41,430 nt of DNA from a bacterium (GTDB lineage Bacteria > Myxococcota_A > UBA9160 > UBA6930). Location: contig JAAETT010000669.1 in the NCBI GenBank assembly GCA_024228115.1, positions 1-41,430 of the forward strand, read 5' to 3'. This document shows positions 17,009 through 24,829 of the stretch, piece after piece. Made by a program: the position numbers and the translations under genes. The notes beneath the pieces were generated by a model. The model was not told where the DNA came from. It saw nothing but the letters and a program-made list of their open reading frames with translations, and did not search any database. The stretch's first letter is position 1. Each line of letters begins with the position of its first letter.

Positions 17009-18310
17009 ATGATTCGCTTTTTGATCTCCACGCTCGCGCTCCTGGCCCTGGCCATGCCGGCGGCCTCACAGGAAGACGCGGGAGGCGCGCCGTCCTTCGC
17101 GGAAGGCGACGTCATCACGATGGACCAGATCGACAAGCTCAAGCCCTTCCTGCCGGAGGAGTTCTGGTCGAATCGCGACTTCTTCTTCTACGAGGGCATG
17201 CAGCTCGAGATCGGCCCGGCCAATTTCGACTACAGCCCGCCGCAGGTCTACATGGACGCCACCAAGAAATTCTCGGCCCAGGTGAAGCTCGGCCCCGAAT
17301 CCAGCCTCGAGAACTACCGGGCCGGCCAGCCGTTTCCGATGGAAGACATCGATTGCAAGGGCGATCCGGGTGCCGGCGCGAAGGTTGCGTGGAACTTCAT
17401 GCGACGCTGGGCGGGCGCCGGCGGAAAAGCGCGCTTCTACTACAGCTATTGGGATCGCGGGGAAGAACTGCCCCTCTACTACGAGGGAAACAGCAACGGC
17501 GTGGACCTCGCCTACCGATCGGAGCCCGAGTACGACGCCACTGATGGCGACATCTTCCGCGGCGAGAAGCGGTATACGGCCGGCGGCCCGAATGTCGAGG
17601 CGCCGTTCGACGCCCGCGGCATCATGTTGCTGACCTACCGCTACAAGGATTCATACAATCCCGAGGCCACAGGAAAGAACGACGACACCTGGGTATACGT
17701 TCCGACGCTTCGACGTGTACGCCGCATCTCGACTGCTCAGCGAACGGACGCGGTCTCCGGGACGGACTTCACTTTCGACGACCTGTTCAGCTTCAACGGC
17801 GTCGTGCCCCAATATGAGTGGGAATGCCTCGGCGAGGAGGACGTCATCGCACCGGTGAACACCAAACAGATGGCGTTCCCGTACAACCGGGACCACAACT
17901 TTGGCCCCTACGGCCTCTCGTTCGCGGACGATCGCTGGGAACTGCGCAAGACCATCAAGATCCGCTTCGTGCCCAACGCCCCAGATCATCCCTACAAGTT
18001 CAAGGATATCTACATCGACATCAACTCGATGGAGCCTCTGTACTCCTTCGCCTACGACCGCAAGGGCGAGCTGTGGAAGATCCTCTGGCATAACCATCGC
18101 TGGAGCGAATCCGAAGGATACGAGGAGTATGCCGGATGGGAAGGCGTCGAAGAGCCCCGCGATCTCCGAGTGGTCTCGGACATCATCGTGAACGTGCAGA
18201 CCGGCACCGGCAACCGCATCGAGTTCTGGGATGTCTCCGGCACGCCCATGAAGAGCAAGGGCAAGATCCGCCGCTTCATCGACGTGGGCCGCCTGACCAA
18301 GGGCCGCTAG
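17009..18310 (+). CDS. DUF1329 family exported protein
   Basis: 433 residues with a clear Sec signal peptide (MIRFLISTLALLALAMPAAS, cleavage before Q). The mature protein matches DUF1329, a periplasmic or outer-membrane family with a lipoprotein-carrier-like (LolA/LolB) beta fold, often encoded next to RND exporters or lipid and steroid catabolism genes. Typical blocks are LLTYRYKDSYNPEATGKNDD, TWVYVPTLRRVRRISTAQRT with SGTDFTFDDLFSFNG, and the C-terminal DRKGELWKILWHNHRWSES. Length is normal for the family. GAGGAGG lies immediately upstream of the ATG, one of the strongest ribosome binding sites here. It is followed by a strong terminator, so it is probably a single-gene transcript. Molecular function unknown. 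Confidence 0.9.
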   Translation: MIRFLISTLALLALAMPAASQEDAGGAPSFAEGDVITMDQIDKLKPFLPEEFWSNRDFFFYEGMQLEIGPANFDYSPPQVYMDATKKFSAQVKLGPESSLENYRAGQPFPMEDIDCKGDPGAGAKVAWNFMRRWAGAGGKARFYYSYWDRGEELPLYYEGNSNGVDLAYRSEPEYDATDGDIFRGEKRYTAGGPNVEAPFDARGIMLLTYRYKDSYNPEATGKNDDTWVYVPTLRRVRRISTAQRTDAVSGTDFTFDDLFSFNGVVPQYEWECLGEEDVIAPVNTKQMAFPYNRDHNFGPYGLSFADDRWELRKTIKIRFVPNAPDHPYKFKDIYIDINSMEPLYSFAYDRKGELWKILWHNHRWSESEGYEEYAGWEGVEEPRDLRVVSDIIVNVQTGTGNRIEFWDVSGTPMKSKGKIRRFIDVGRLTKGR

Positions 18311-18328
18311 ATCCCACGGAACGTTGCT

Positions 18329-18361
18329 GACGGGCCGGGGCGGCTGCCGCCTCGGCCCGTC
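18329..18361 (+). terminator. Rho-independent-type terminator after the DUF1329 gene
   Basis: GACGGGCCGGGGCGG pairs with CCGCCTCGGCCCGTC (one mismatch) around a CTG loop, starting 19 bases after the DUF1329 stop. The stem is very GC-rich and is followed by TTGCGTTCT rather than a clean T-run. Confidence 0.75.
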
Positions 18362-18668
18362 TTGCGTTCTGCCTCAAAGCGAATGCATGCCCTGGAGCGG
18401 GAGCCGGCCCGTCGCGGCCTTGACGTTGCCATCCCGGAGACACGCCTGGATCGCCCGCTCTGCGATCCGCCATGGGTGGACCACGTCCGCGCCATCGGCG
18501 AGATGCGACCCATCCCGCCCCATTCCCCCGGCAGTTGGGACAGCCGGAGACCGCGCTGGTGGGCTTTCATCGACATCTTGATGACACCGGCGACGAGGTC
18601 ATTGCAACGCTCCCGAGTGAAGCCGCGGGGTAGGAGTGTCGCCGGGGAATGCCTACTATCAACGGGCC
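18362..18668. other. Gene-free spacer before the serine hydrolase gene
   Basis: About 300 bases with overlapping open frames on both strands, none with a recognisable product or ribosome binding site. It should contain the promoter of the hydrolase at 18669, but no element can be pointed to. Confidence 0.4.
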
Positions 18669-19958
18669 ATGGATGTCCTCGAACAACTCGGTCGCCTTCC
18701 CCTTCCCTTCCTCGCACGTTGCCGGGTGCCGAGCGATCTGGCTGGCGTGACCTCGCGAGGCGAGGAGGTCAGCGCCTGGGATACGGGCTCCGACCCGAAG
18801 GGCGTTGAAGCGATCTGGGAAGCAGCCGAAGCCCTCTACCGGACCGGCATCACACCGGCTCTGCAGTTGTGCATCCGCCACCGCGGCGAGATCGTCCTCG
18901 ACCGGACGCTCGGCCATCTCTCCGGGAACGCTCCGGGCGACGATCACCGCACGCCCGAAGTTCTTGCCACCCCGGACACGCCCTTCTGCCTGTTCTCTTC
19001 CTCGAAACTCATCACCGCAATGCTGATCCACAAGCTCGACGAACGTGGCCTCGTCCACCTCGAAGATCGCGTCGCCGATTACGTACCGGGCTTCGAGCGC
19101 CACGGAAAGAAGTGGATCACCCTTCGGCACCTCCTGGCGCATAGGGCGGGCATTCCGAACCTGCCTCCCGAGGCGATGGATCTGGAGTTGCTAGCCCATC
19201 CGGATACCGTGGCCGAGCTCATCTGTGAAATGCGCCCATCCACCCGTGCTGGACGGCTCGTAGCCTACCACGCCATCAGTGGCGGCTTCGTACTCGGCGA
19301 GGTCGTGCGTCAGGCGACGGGGAAGACCATTCGGGAGTTCCTGGCGGCCGAAGTCTGCGAGCCCCTCGGCTTGCGCTGGATGAACTACGGCGTCGCCGAA
19401 AGCGATCTCGACAAGGTCGCCGTCAACGCGCGCACCGGCCCAAACCCGCCGCCGCCTGTCGCAGGGCTCCTTCGCCGCGCCCTCGGCAAGAGCATCGACG
19501 AGATCGTAGAACTCTCGAACGATCCGCGATTCCTTCGCGGGATCATCCCGGCCGGAAACGTCGTCTCGAACGCTCGCGAGGTGACGACCTTCCTGCAATG
19601 CCTGCTCAATGACGGCAGCGTGGGCGATGTGCGCATCTTCGATCCGCGCACCATACACCACGCCCTGACAGAGCAGAGCTACCGGGAGATCGACCTCACC
19701 CTCTTCATGCCGCTTCGCTACGGCCTCGGGCCGATGCTAGGCGACGATCCGGTGGGCCTTTTCGGGCCGAGCACGGGCCGCGCGTTCGGCCATCTGGGCT
19801 TCTCGAACATCATCCCCTGGGCCGATCCGGCACGGGAGATCTCCGTAGCCCTCTTGACGAGCGGAAAACCGATCGTCAGCACCCATGTGGTGCGGTTGGC
19901 CCAGTTGCTAGGCGCGATCAACGCCGCATTCCCGCGCCAGGATCGCCCGCTGGACTAA
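18669..19958 (+). CDS. Serine hydrolase, beta-lactamase / penicillin-binding-protein fold (EstB-like)
   Basis: 429 residues from ATG 18669; an in-frame GTG at 18636 would add 11 residues, and neither has a strong ribosome binding site. The class C beta-lactamase fold is clear: the SxxK catalytic pair is Ser110-Lys113 in FSSSKLITAM, the second motif is Tyr200 in VAYHAISGGFVLGEV, and GHLGFSN near the C-terminus takes the place of the KTG/HxG motif. WITLRHLLAHRAGIPNLP is the usual TLRHLLTHTSGLP-type block. Members are mostly esterases or peptidases, not antibiotic-resistance enzymes. There is no signal peptide, so a cytoplasmic esterase is likely. It ends in a 4-base convergent overlap with the next gene. 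Confidence 0.88.
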   Translation: MDVLEQLGRLPLPFLARCRVPSDLAGVTSRGEEVSAWDTGSDPKGVEAIWEAAEALYRTGITPALQLCIRHRGEIVLDRTLGHLSGNAPGDDHRTPEVLATPDTPFCLFSSSKLITAMLIHKLDERGLVHLEDRVADYVPGFERHGKKWITLRHLLAHRAGIPNLPPEAMDLELLAHPDTVAELICEMRPSTRAGRLVAYHAISGGFVLGEVVRQATGKTIREFLAAEVCEPLGLRWMNYGVAESDLDKVAVNARTGPNPPPPVAGLLRRALGKSIDEIVELSNDPRFLRGIIPAGNVVSNAREVTTFLQCLLNDGSVGDVRIFDPRTIHHALTEQSYREIDLTLFMPLRYGLGPMLGDDPVGLFGPSTGRAFGHLGFSNIIPWADPAREISVALLTSGKPIVSTHVVRLAQLLGAINAAFPRQDRPLD

Positions 19959-20503
19959 CGAAACGTTCGCTCGAAGAGCCCTTCGATCGCCCGGCGACCG
20001 TTTTCCTCGAGCAGGCGCGTGCCCGTTCCCGCGAATGCAGCATGGGTCACGATCGGCTCGCCGCCCGCCTCCCAGCCATCACCCGTCCAGTGATGCCAGG
20101 AATCGGTGGACTGGTCGAAGACGTAGAGGAGCTTGTTGCAGAGCTTCGCAAACTCGGCGCCCCAGCCCGTACCGCCCTTGACCGTCCCGTCATCGTTGAT
20201 CTGGCCGATGACGTAGATCTCCTGGCCACTGTTCACCTGATGCCAGATGCTCTGGAGCACCCTGCGAAAGAGCGGGGTGTCCCGATACTCCCGGTGCATC
20301 AACTTGGCGACATAGGCCAGACTGACATCGCCCTGTTGGAGCTCGGCTGGAGTCAGGACGCGGATGCCACGTGTCCTGGCATCGTTGTGCCCCTCGAAGG
20401 TGAAATTCACTTCGGCCACACCGTGTCGCTCGGCAGCAGCCCCAAAGGCTGCCTCGGCGCCGTTGGCCGCTCCACTGTACAGGACACATTCTTCGGGCTT
20501 CAT
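19955..20503 (-). CDS. Conserved hypothetical protein, possibly SLOG/Rossmann-type
   Basis: 182 residues from ATG 20503 with AGGGAG 7-8 bases upstream. The N-terminus reads ECVLYSGAANGAEAAFGAAA, resembling the G-G-A-x-G-A-D strand-loop-helix of SLOG (YpsA/LOG-like) nucleotide-binding proteins. The middle QEIYVIGQINDDGTVKGGTG with GWGAEFAKLCNK could be the second glycine-rich loop. LYVFDQSTDSWHHWTGDGWE is an aromatic-rich block, and the end GTGTRLLEENGRRAIEGLFE is helical. No signal peptide. If SLOG, it may bind a nucleotide-derived ligand; this is inference from motif shape only. Convergent with the serine hydrolase, sharing four bases. Confidence 0.7.
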   Translation of the reverse strand: MKPEECVLYSGAANGAEAAFGAAAERHGVAEVNFTFEGHNDARTRGIRVLTPAELQQGDVSLAYVAKLMHREYRDTPLFRRVLQSIWHQVNSGQEIYVIGQINDDGTVKGGTGWGAEFAKLCNKLLYVFDQSTDSWHHWTGDGWEAGGEPIVTHAAFAGTGTRLLEENGRRAIEGLFERTFR

Positions 20504-20694
20504 CGTTCTCTCCCTCGCGAGCGGGAAGAGAATGGCATTCCTGCACCCGCGCGCCAACGCCAAATCCGGGTGTTGGCTGGAGGCGGCTCCGGGGTTTCCA
20601 TGTAGCCCCGCGGGTGTCGCATCAAGATGGGCGGCGCCGGCGTCGAAGAAAAAGTGACTCTCGCAACACCCCGCCTCAGGGAGCCCCCAGAAAA

Positions 20695-21225
20695 ATGAAA
20701 CGCCTACTTGCCCTGGTCTGTATCGCCGCCTTCGCGGTGACGTTTCTCGCTCCCGCCTCCTCCTTGGCCAGGAAAAAGAGACGGGTCATCTACTGGTACG
20801 AGTACTCCGTGCCGTTCACCTGTGGCAGCAACGCGACCGATCCGGGCCGCATCTTGACAGGCGACCACGCCACGGTGATCCACGCGATCAACTCCAACAC
20901 GGTAGACGCAACCGTCTACGTCGGCCTCGCCCTCACCTACCCGGCCGGGAATCTCTTCCCGGGCTGGGTCTCCGATCGCGCCGCTGCCACCCTGCCGGCC
21001 GGGGCTGCAAGCCAAGCCAGCTGCCAGGACGCGCTCGACCTGCAGAATCAGATCGTTCCTCCGCCCTTCCCGATCCCGCCGTACGCCCAGGGCTTCGCCA
21101 CGATCCAGAGCAGCGTTCCCCTCACGGTCCAGCAGACCCATTCCGTCGAAATGCCAGGCGGCCAGATCGCGTTCACCAACCAGGCGGTCGCGGCCCGAAT
21201 GATACTGCCTCCGCCCGCTCCCTAG
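20695..21225 (+). CDS. Small exported protein of unknown function
   Basis: 176 residues from ATG 20695. The signal peptide (MKRLLALVCIAAFAVTFLAP, cleavage near ASSLA) is followed by a basic RKKRR stretch, then a beta-rich mature domain (VIYWYEYSVPFTCGSNATDP, ATVIHAINSNTVDATVYVGL) with two cysteines that could form a disulfide and a Pro-rich region (QIVPPPFPIPPYAQGF). It ends in PPPAP. The ribosome binding site CAGGGAG is about 10 bases upstream. The next gene is convergent. No family recognised. Confidence 0.7.
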   Translation: MKRLLALVCIAAFAVTFLAPASSLARKKRRVIYWYEYSVPFTCGSNATDPGRILTGDHATVIHAINSNTVDATVYVGLALTYPAGNLFPGWVSDRAAATLPAGAASQASCQDALDLQNQIVPPPFPIPPYAQGFATIQSSVPLTVQQTHSVEMPGGQIAFTNQAVAARMILPPPAP

Positions 21226-21252
21226 CCTGGCTTCGGGGTCGGACGCGAGGCT

Positions 21253-22965
21253 TCAGGCGCGAGCGCCGCGAATCAACCTCCCGGGCAATTCTCCGGTCGG
21301 CTCGTCCTCCCGCATCGTCACCGTTCCCGATACGACCGTCGCCTGGTATCCCCGCGCCCGCTGCATCAGCCGCTTTCCGCCCGCCGGGAGGTCGAAGATC
21401 ATCTCGGGGAGTTCGAGACGCAGCGAATCGTGGTCGATCACGTTCAGGTCGCCCTTCAGGCCGGGAGCCACTACGCCACGATCGCCCAGACCGTAGAGTG
21501 AGGCGGTGTCCATGCTCATGCGCTTCACCGCGAACTCGACGGGGATCTTTTCGCCGCGTGTCCTGTCGCGAACCCAGTGGGTGAGCATGAAGGTCTGGAT
21601 GCTGGCGTCGCAGATGATTCCACAATGGGCTCCGCCATCGCCGAGACCGAGCGCCGCGTTGGGGTGGTAGATCATCTCGCGAATGGGATCGGCGATCAGG
21701 TCGCTGTAGTTCAACACGGGCAGTAGCAGAAGCTCTTTGCCGTCCTTCTCGAGCATCTTGTCGTAGAGAAACTCCAGCGGATCCCGGCCGGCGCGTTTCG
21801 CCAGCGCTTCGATCGAATCCTCGTAGCCAGGTTCGTAGTTCGGCGGGTCCCCCATCGGGAACCACTTGCCGAGCTGAGACAGCAACAGGCTGGGCTCGGC
21901 CGGTGTCTCGGACAGGATCTGCCTCTTCACCGCCGAATCCCGCAGCTGCGCGATCCTCTCTTCGAATGGAAGCCCCAGAAGCTTCGCGAAGGTGGGCCGA
22001 TCGGAGAAGGGATGGATGTCCGTCTGATGGCCGACCAACATCCCGAAGGGGCGGCCTGCCACCTGAGGGAAGAGCTGGGCACCGTCGGTCGTGGCTTCTG
22101 CCGAGAGCTCCAGGAGCTCCCGCCAGAGCCGAGGCGCCGAATCGACCTGGAGCATGGCGAAGGAAACCGGCCGATGGATCTCAGCGGAGAGTCTGCGCAT
22201 CCAGTCGAGTTCCGTCTTCGGTGCAGCCACGTCCTCACCAGCCGCTCCGGCACCTGCGACCTCGAATATGCCCTTGCCGAGCTCACCTCACATGCGACCA
22301 ATCCCGAAGAGCTCGTCTTCGGCAGCAAATGTTCCCGGCACCGGCTCGCCCGTGATTGCCCGATGGGCGATCGTGCGGGAGGTCGAAAAGCCAAGGGCCC
22401 CCGCTGCGATGCCTTCTTTCACGATCGCCGCCATCGACGCGATATCCTCGGCCGTGGCCGGCTCGTTGTTCGCGCCGCGCTCACCCATGACGTAGGTACG
22501 TACGGAACCGTGAGGCACCTGGGTTCCCAGATCCATCGAGAAACGCAACCCGGCCAGGCAATCGAGGTACTCCGGGAAGGTCTCCCAGTTCCAGGCAATG
22601 CCCTCGTGGAGTGCGGTGCCGGGAATGTCTTCGACACCCTCCATCAACTGGATCAGGAAATCCTCCTGACCTGGATGCACGGGGGCGAAGCCCACACCAC
22701 AGTTGCCCATCACGATGGTCGTCACGCCGTGGTAGCAGGAGGGCGCGAGAAGCGGATCCCATGTGGCCTGGCCGTCGTAGTGCGTGTGGATGTCGACGAA
22801 GCCCGGTGTGACCAGCATGCCCTTGGCATCGATCTCTTCCCGGCCCGAGCCCGTCACCTCGCCTACTTCGGTGATCCGGCCTTCCTGGATGGCAACGTCG
22901 GCCTGGCGGGGCGGGCTGCCGGTGCCGTCGACGAGCGTGCCGCCGCGAACCACGAGATCGTGCAT
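21253..22965 (-). pseudogene. Amidohydrolase (D-aminoacylase type) split by an in-frame TGA
   Basis: A 570-codon reading frame of the N-acyl-D-amino-acid deacylase / amidohydrolase family is continuous except for one TGA at 22288-22290. The first part has the metal site (GFVDIHTHYDGQATWDPLLA, then SCYHGVTTIVMGNCGVGFAP) and ALGFSTSRT; the second has the GDGGAHCGIICDAS metal-ligand block and the closing GVVAPGLKGDLNVID. Both halves are in the same frame: IGRM, stop, GELGKGIFEV. So this is a nonsense change or base error, not a frameshift. Selenocysteine insertion is conceivable but the position is in a helix away from the metal site. Without readthrough the first piece lacks part of the active site. 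Divergent from the sigma factor gene. Confidence 0.85.
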
Positions 22966-23148
22966 GGGATTCTCCAGATGGGTTCGGAACGTGGCCCCAT
23001 CCTACCTGGCCCTGGAGAGGGTTGGGTGCGCCCCGCGGGGCTCAAGAGAATGAAACGCGACACGCCCCGTTCGTGTCATAGTGGGCAAGCGAGACGCGTT
23101 TCTGGGGAGCGCTTTTTGGAAGGCACCACGACGAATCGAATCGGTCGG

Positions 23149-23739
23149 ATGATTGGGCGAGCCGCTACGACGAGCCCGGCCGATCCCGAGCTCGACCGGC
23201 GATGGCTGGCGGGCGACGAAGGCGCCATGGCCGAGGTGCATTCGCGCTATCGCCGACGTCTCGAAGGGGTCGCGTACCGGATCGTCGGGAACCAGGCGGA
23301 TGCCGAGGACGTGGTACAGCGGGTCTTCGTGGCACTGCCCCGAGCGGCCTACGACGGAACCGCCAGCCTCTGGTCCTACCTCTACCGGTCCGCGGTCAAT
23401 GGCTCGGTCAATCTCCTCCGATCGCGCAAACGCCGCGTCGGGCTCGAACGAGAGGTGCTCTCCCAAGCGCGGATGCATGGCGACGCCAGCCCGGGCCCCG
23501 AGGCGCAGGTGCTCGAAGGAGAGATCCTGGCAGCCGTCGCCAAGGCCCTGCTGGAGGTCAAACCCCAACATCGCCGAGCGCTCGTGTTGCGCATTCATCA
23601 CGGGCTCACGAACGTAGAAATCGCCGAGCGTGAACTCGTACCGCCGGCCACGGTCGGCACCTGGTTGCGAAGGGGGAGAGAGGAACTCCGCGAGGCCCTC
23701 GGGCCGCTGCTGCGCGACGTTGGAAGGAGTGAACCGTGA
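23149..23739 (+). CDS. ECF-type sigma-70 family RNA polymerase sigma factor
   Basis: 196 residues from ATG 23149. A TTG at 23116, in frame and 6 bases after GGGGAG, is an equally good or better start and would add 11 residues. Region 2 (about 15-85) contains DRRWLAGDEGAMAEVHSRYR and NQADAEDVVQRVFVALPRAA (core-binding and -10 recognition); region 4 (about 130-185) contains ALLEVKPQHRRALVLRIHHG and NVEIAERELVPPATVGTWLR, the -35-recognising helix-turn-helix. No region 1 or 3, so it is ECF type. The stop overlaps the start of a zinc-finger anti-sigma gene, making a coupled sigma/anti-sigma pair. It lies just upstream of the nos operon, but control of nos by it is unproven. Confidence 0.93.
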   Translation: MIGRAATTSPADPELDRRWLAGDEGAMAEVHSRYRRRLEGVAYRIVGNQADAEDVVQRVFVALPRAAYDGTASLWSYLYRSAVNGSVNLLRSRKRRVGLEREVLSQARMHGDASPGPEAQVLEGEILAAVAKALLEVKPQHRRALVLRIHHGLTNVEIAERELVPPATVGTWLRRGREELREALGPLLRDVGRSEP

Positions 23740-24164
23740 TTCATTGGAAGGCCCGCCATCTGCTCCCCCAGCTGCTGGACGGAACCCTGGCCGCACCCCT
23801 CGAAGCCCAGGTGCGAGAGCATGCCGTCGAGTGCGGGACGTGCCGTCGCACGCTGGCCGAATTCGATGCTTGCGAGAGCCTGTTGGCCCAATTGCCGCTC
23901 TCACTCGTCCCTCTCGAAGCCCCGGAAGGCCAGGTCGATCGGTTGCGCGCGCTATCCCGCTGGATCGTCGATCCGGAGCCGAGCCTCGGAGAAAGGGTCG
24001 GAATGTCGGCCCTTGGCGCCCTGGCCGCCGCCGCCATGCTCGCCATCGTGCTGACCGGGGGCACGTGGGATCCAGCCCCGAAAACCACCGAAGCACCGGT
24101 CGCCATGGCAGGCGTGGTTCCCATTCCCGATACCGAGTTGATTCCCATGGGTCGCTGGCGCTAG
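23736..24164 (+). CDS. Anti-sigma factor with zinc-finger (ZAS) domain and one transmembrane helix
   Basis: 142 residues starting at a GTG that overlaps the sigma-factor stop (GTGA), with GGAAGGAG upstream. The N-terminal HxxxCxxC zinc motif is His29, Cys33, Cys36 (REHAVECGTCRRTL), the hallmark of RsrA/ChrR-like ZAS domains that wrap around ECF sigma factors. A single transmembrane helix (about residues 88-110, GMSALGALAAAAMLAIVLTG) separates a cytoplasmic sigma-binding part from a short 30-residue extracytoplasmic tail, too small to be a sensor by itself. The partner is clearly the preceding sigma factor. A weak terminator follows. Signal unknown; redox or zinc sensing through the zinc site is possible. 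Confidence 0.9.
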   Translation: MIHWKARHLLPQLLDGTLAAPLEAQVREHAVECGTCRRTLAEFDACESLLAQLPLSLVPLEAPEGQVDRLRALSRWIVDPEPSLGERVGMSALGALAAAAMLAIVLTGGTWDPAPKTTEAPVAMAGVVPIPDTELIPMGRWR

Positions 24165-24179
24165 AGCCGCACGCTTTGC

Positions 24180-24204
24180 AAAGCTCTTTTGTCGAGGGCT
24201 TTTT
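24180..24204 (+). terminator. Probable intrinsic terminator after the anti-sigma gene
   Basis: AAAGCTCTT (24180-24188) pairs with GAGGGCTTT (24194-24202) with two G-U pairs around a TTGTC loop, followed by TTC. It starts 16 bases after the anti-sigma stop. Modest stem and short T-tract, so moderate confidence. Confidence 0.5.
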
Positions 24205-24370
24205 CACCCACCAAGATCCACGTCGTTGATTTCTCTCAACTCTCCGTTTTCGTTGGGATATTGTTGATCCGAGCAGGCATGTGGGGTTCTCCGGACTTCG
24301 CCCCCGCGCTGCACGATCGCTAACCTCCGCGATGCCCCTTGCGGGGTTCGAGATCGAGGCACCCCCCTAG

Positions 24371-24616
24371 ATGAACCGCATTCGCGCAGCGCGACAAGCC
24401 CTCGGCTGGACACAGGCCGAGTTGGCGGGCCGTGCGCATGTTTCTCCGCGCACCATTCACGCCATCGAAAAGGGCCAGGCCTGTCGACAGGCGACCAAGC
24501 GGAAGATCCTCACCGCACTCGGTGTGCCGTGGGAACTGCGGGCGGACTACTTCCCCCGACCCGTGCGGGTTCCGGTACGCGCCGCCGCCGTCGCAGCCAT
24601 CAGCGAGAGCGCGTAG
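24371..24616 (+). CDS. Small Xre-family helix-turn-helix regulator
   Basis: 81 residues from ATG 24371. The HTH_3/Cro-C1 domain fills residues 1-55: MNRIRAARQALGWTQAELAG, then RAHVSPRTIHAIEKGQACRQ and KRKILTALGVPWE. This is the usual small Xre protein that recognises a short palindrome. The C-terminal 25 residues are Pro/Ala-rich and have no effector domain. A GAGG about 12 bases upstream is a weak ribosome binding site. It sits about 210 bases before nosZ on the same strand, between the sigma/anti-sigma pair and the nos operon; an autoregulatory or nos-regulatory role is possible but not shown. Confidence 0.85.
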   Translation: MNRIRAARQALGWTQAELAGRAHVSPRTIHAIEKGQACRQATKRKILTALGVPWELRADYFPRPVRVPVRAAAVAAISESA

Positions 24617-24797
24617 CAACTCGAAGGCATGGCCGAGACGTTCCTTACGAACGTCCCAGTTGTGGCATCGATTCAGCCCACACCAGAATGCCCCGATATC
24701 GCTTGGGTGTAGCCTGGTGTCCCTTTCTAATCGAGCGTCACTGCTCTATCTGACCTCTTCGCCCCGGAACGCCCCTTGCAGATCGGGGCACTTGGGC

Positions 24798-24810
24798 GAT
24801 CGTGTCGATC
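24798..24810. promoter_or_regulatory. Short inverted repeat just upstream of nosZ
   Basis: GATCG-TGT-CGATC lies immediately before the nosZ ribosome binding site (GGAGGG at about 24818-24823). A second, wider pair ACACCAG (24680-24686) and CTGGTGT (24714-24720) occurs in the same leader. No FNR/NNR-type TTGAT-N4-ATCAA site was seen in the 213 bases between the Xre gene and nosZ. These are candidate regulator sites only. Confidence 0.3.
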
Positions 24811-24829
24811 ATCCAGCGGAGGGACAGCT

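Noticed and set aside
18307-18808. Open frames between the DUF1329 gene and the serine hydrolase
   Set aside because: No recognisable product, no ribosome binding site, and overlap with the terminator or the hydrolase start.
22288-22290. Treating the UGA in the amidohydrolase as an established selenocysteine codon
   Set aside because: No convincing SECIS hairpin, and the position is not near the catalytic metal site. Kept only as a testable alternative.
22012-23739. A 575-residue version of the sigma factor
   Set aside because: The first 370 residues are the antisense of the amidohydrolase and carry no sigma features.
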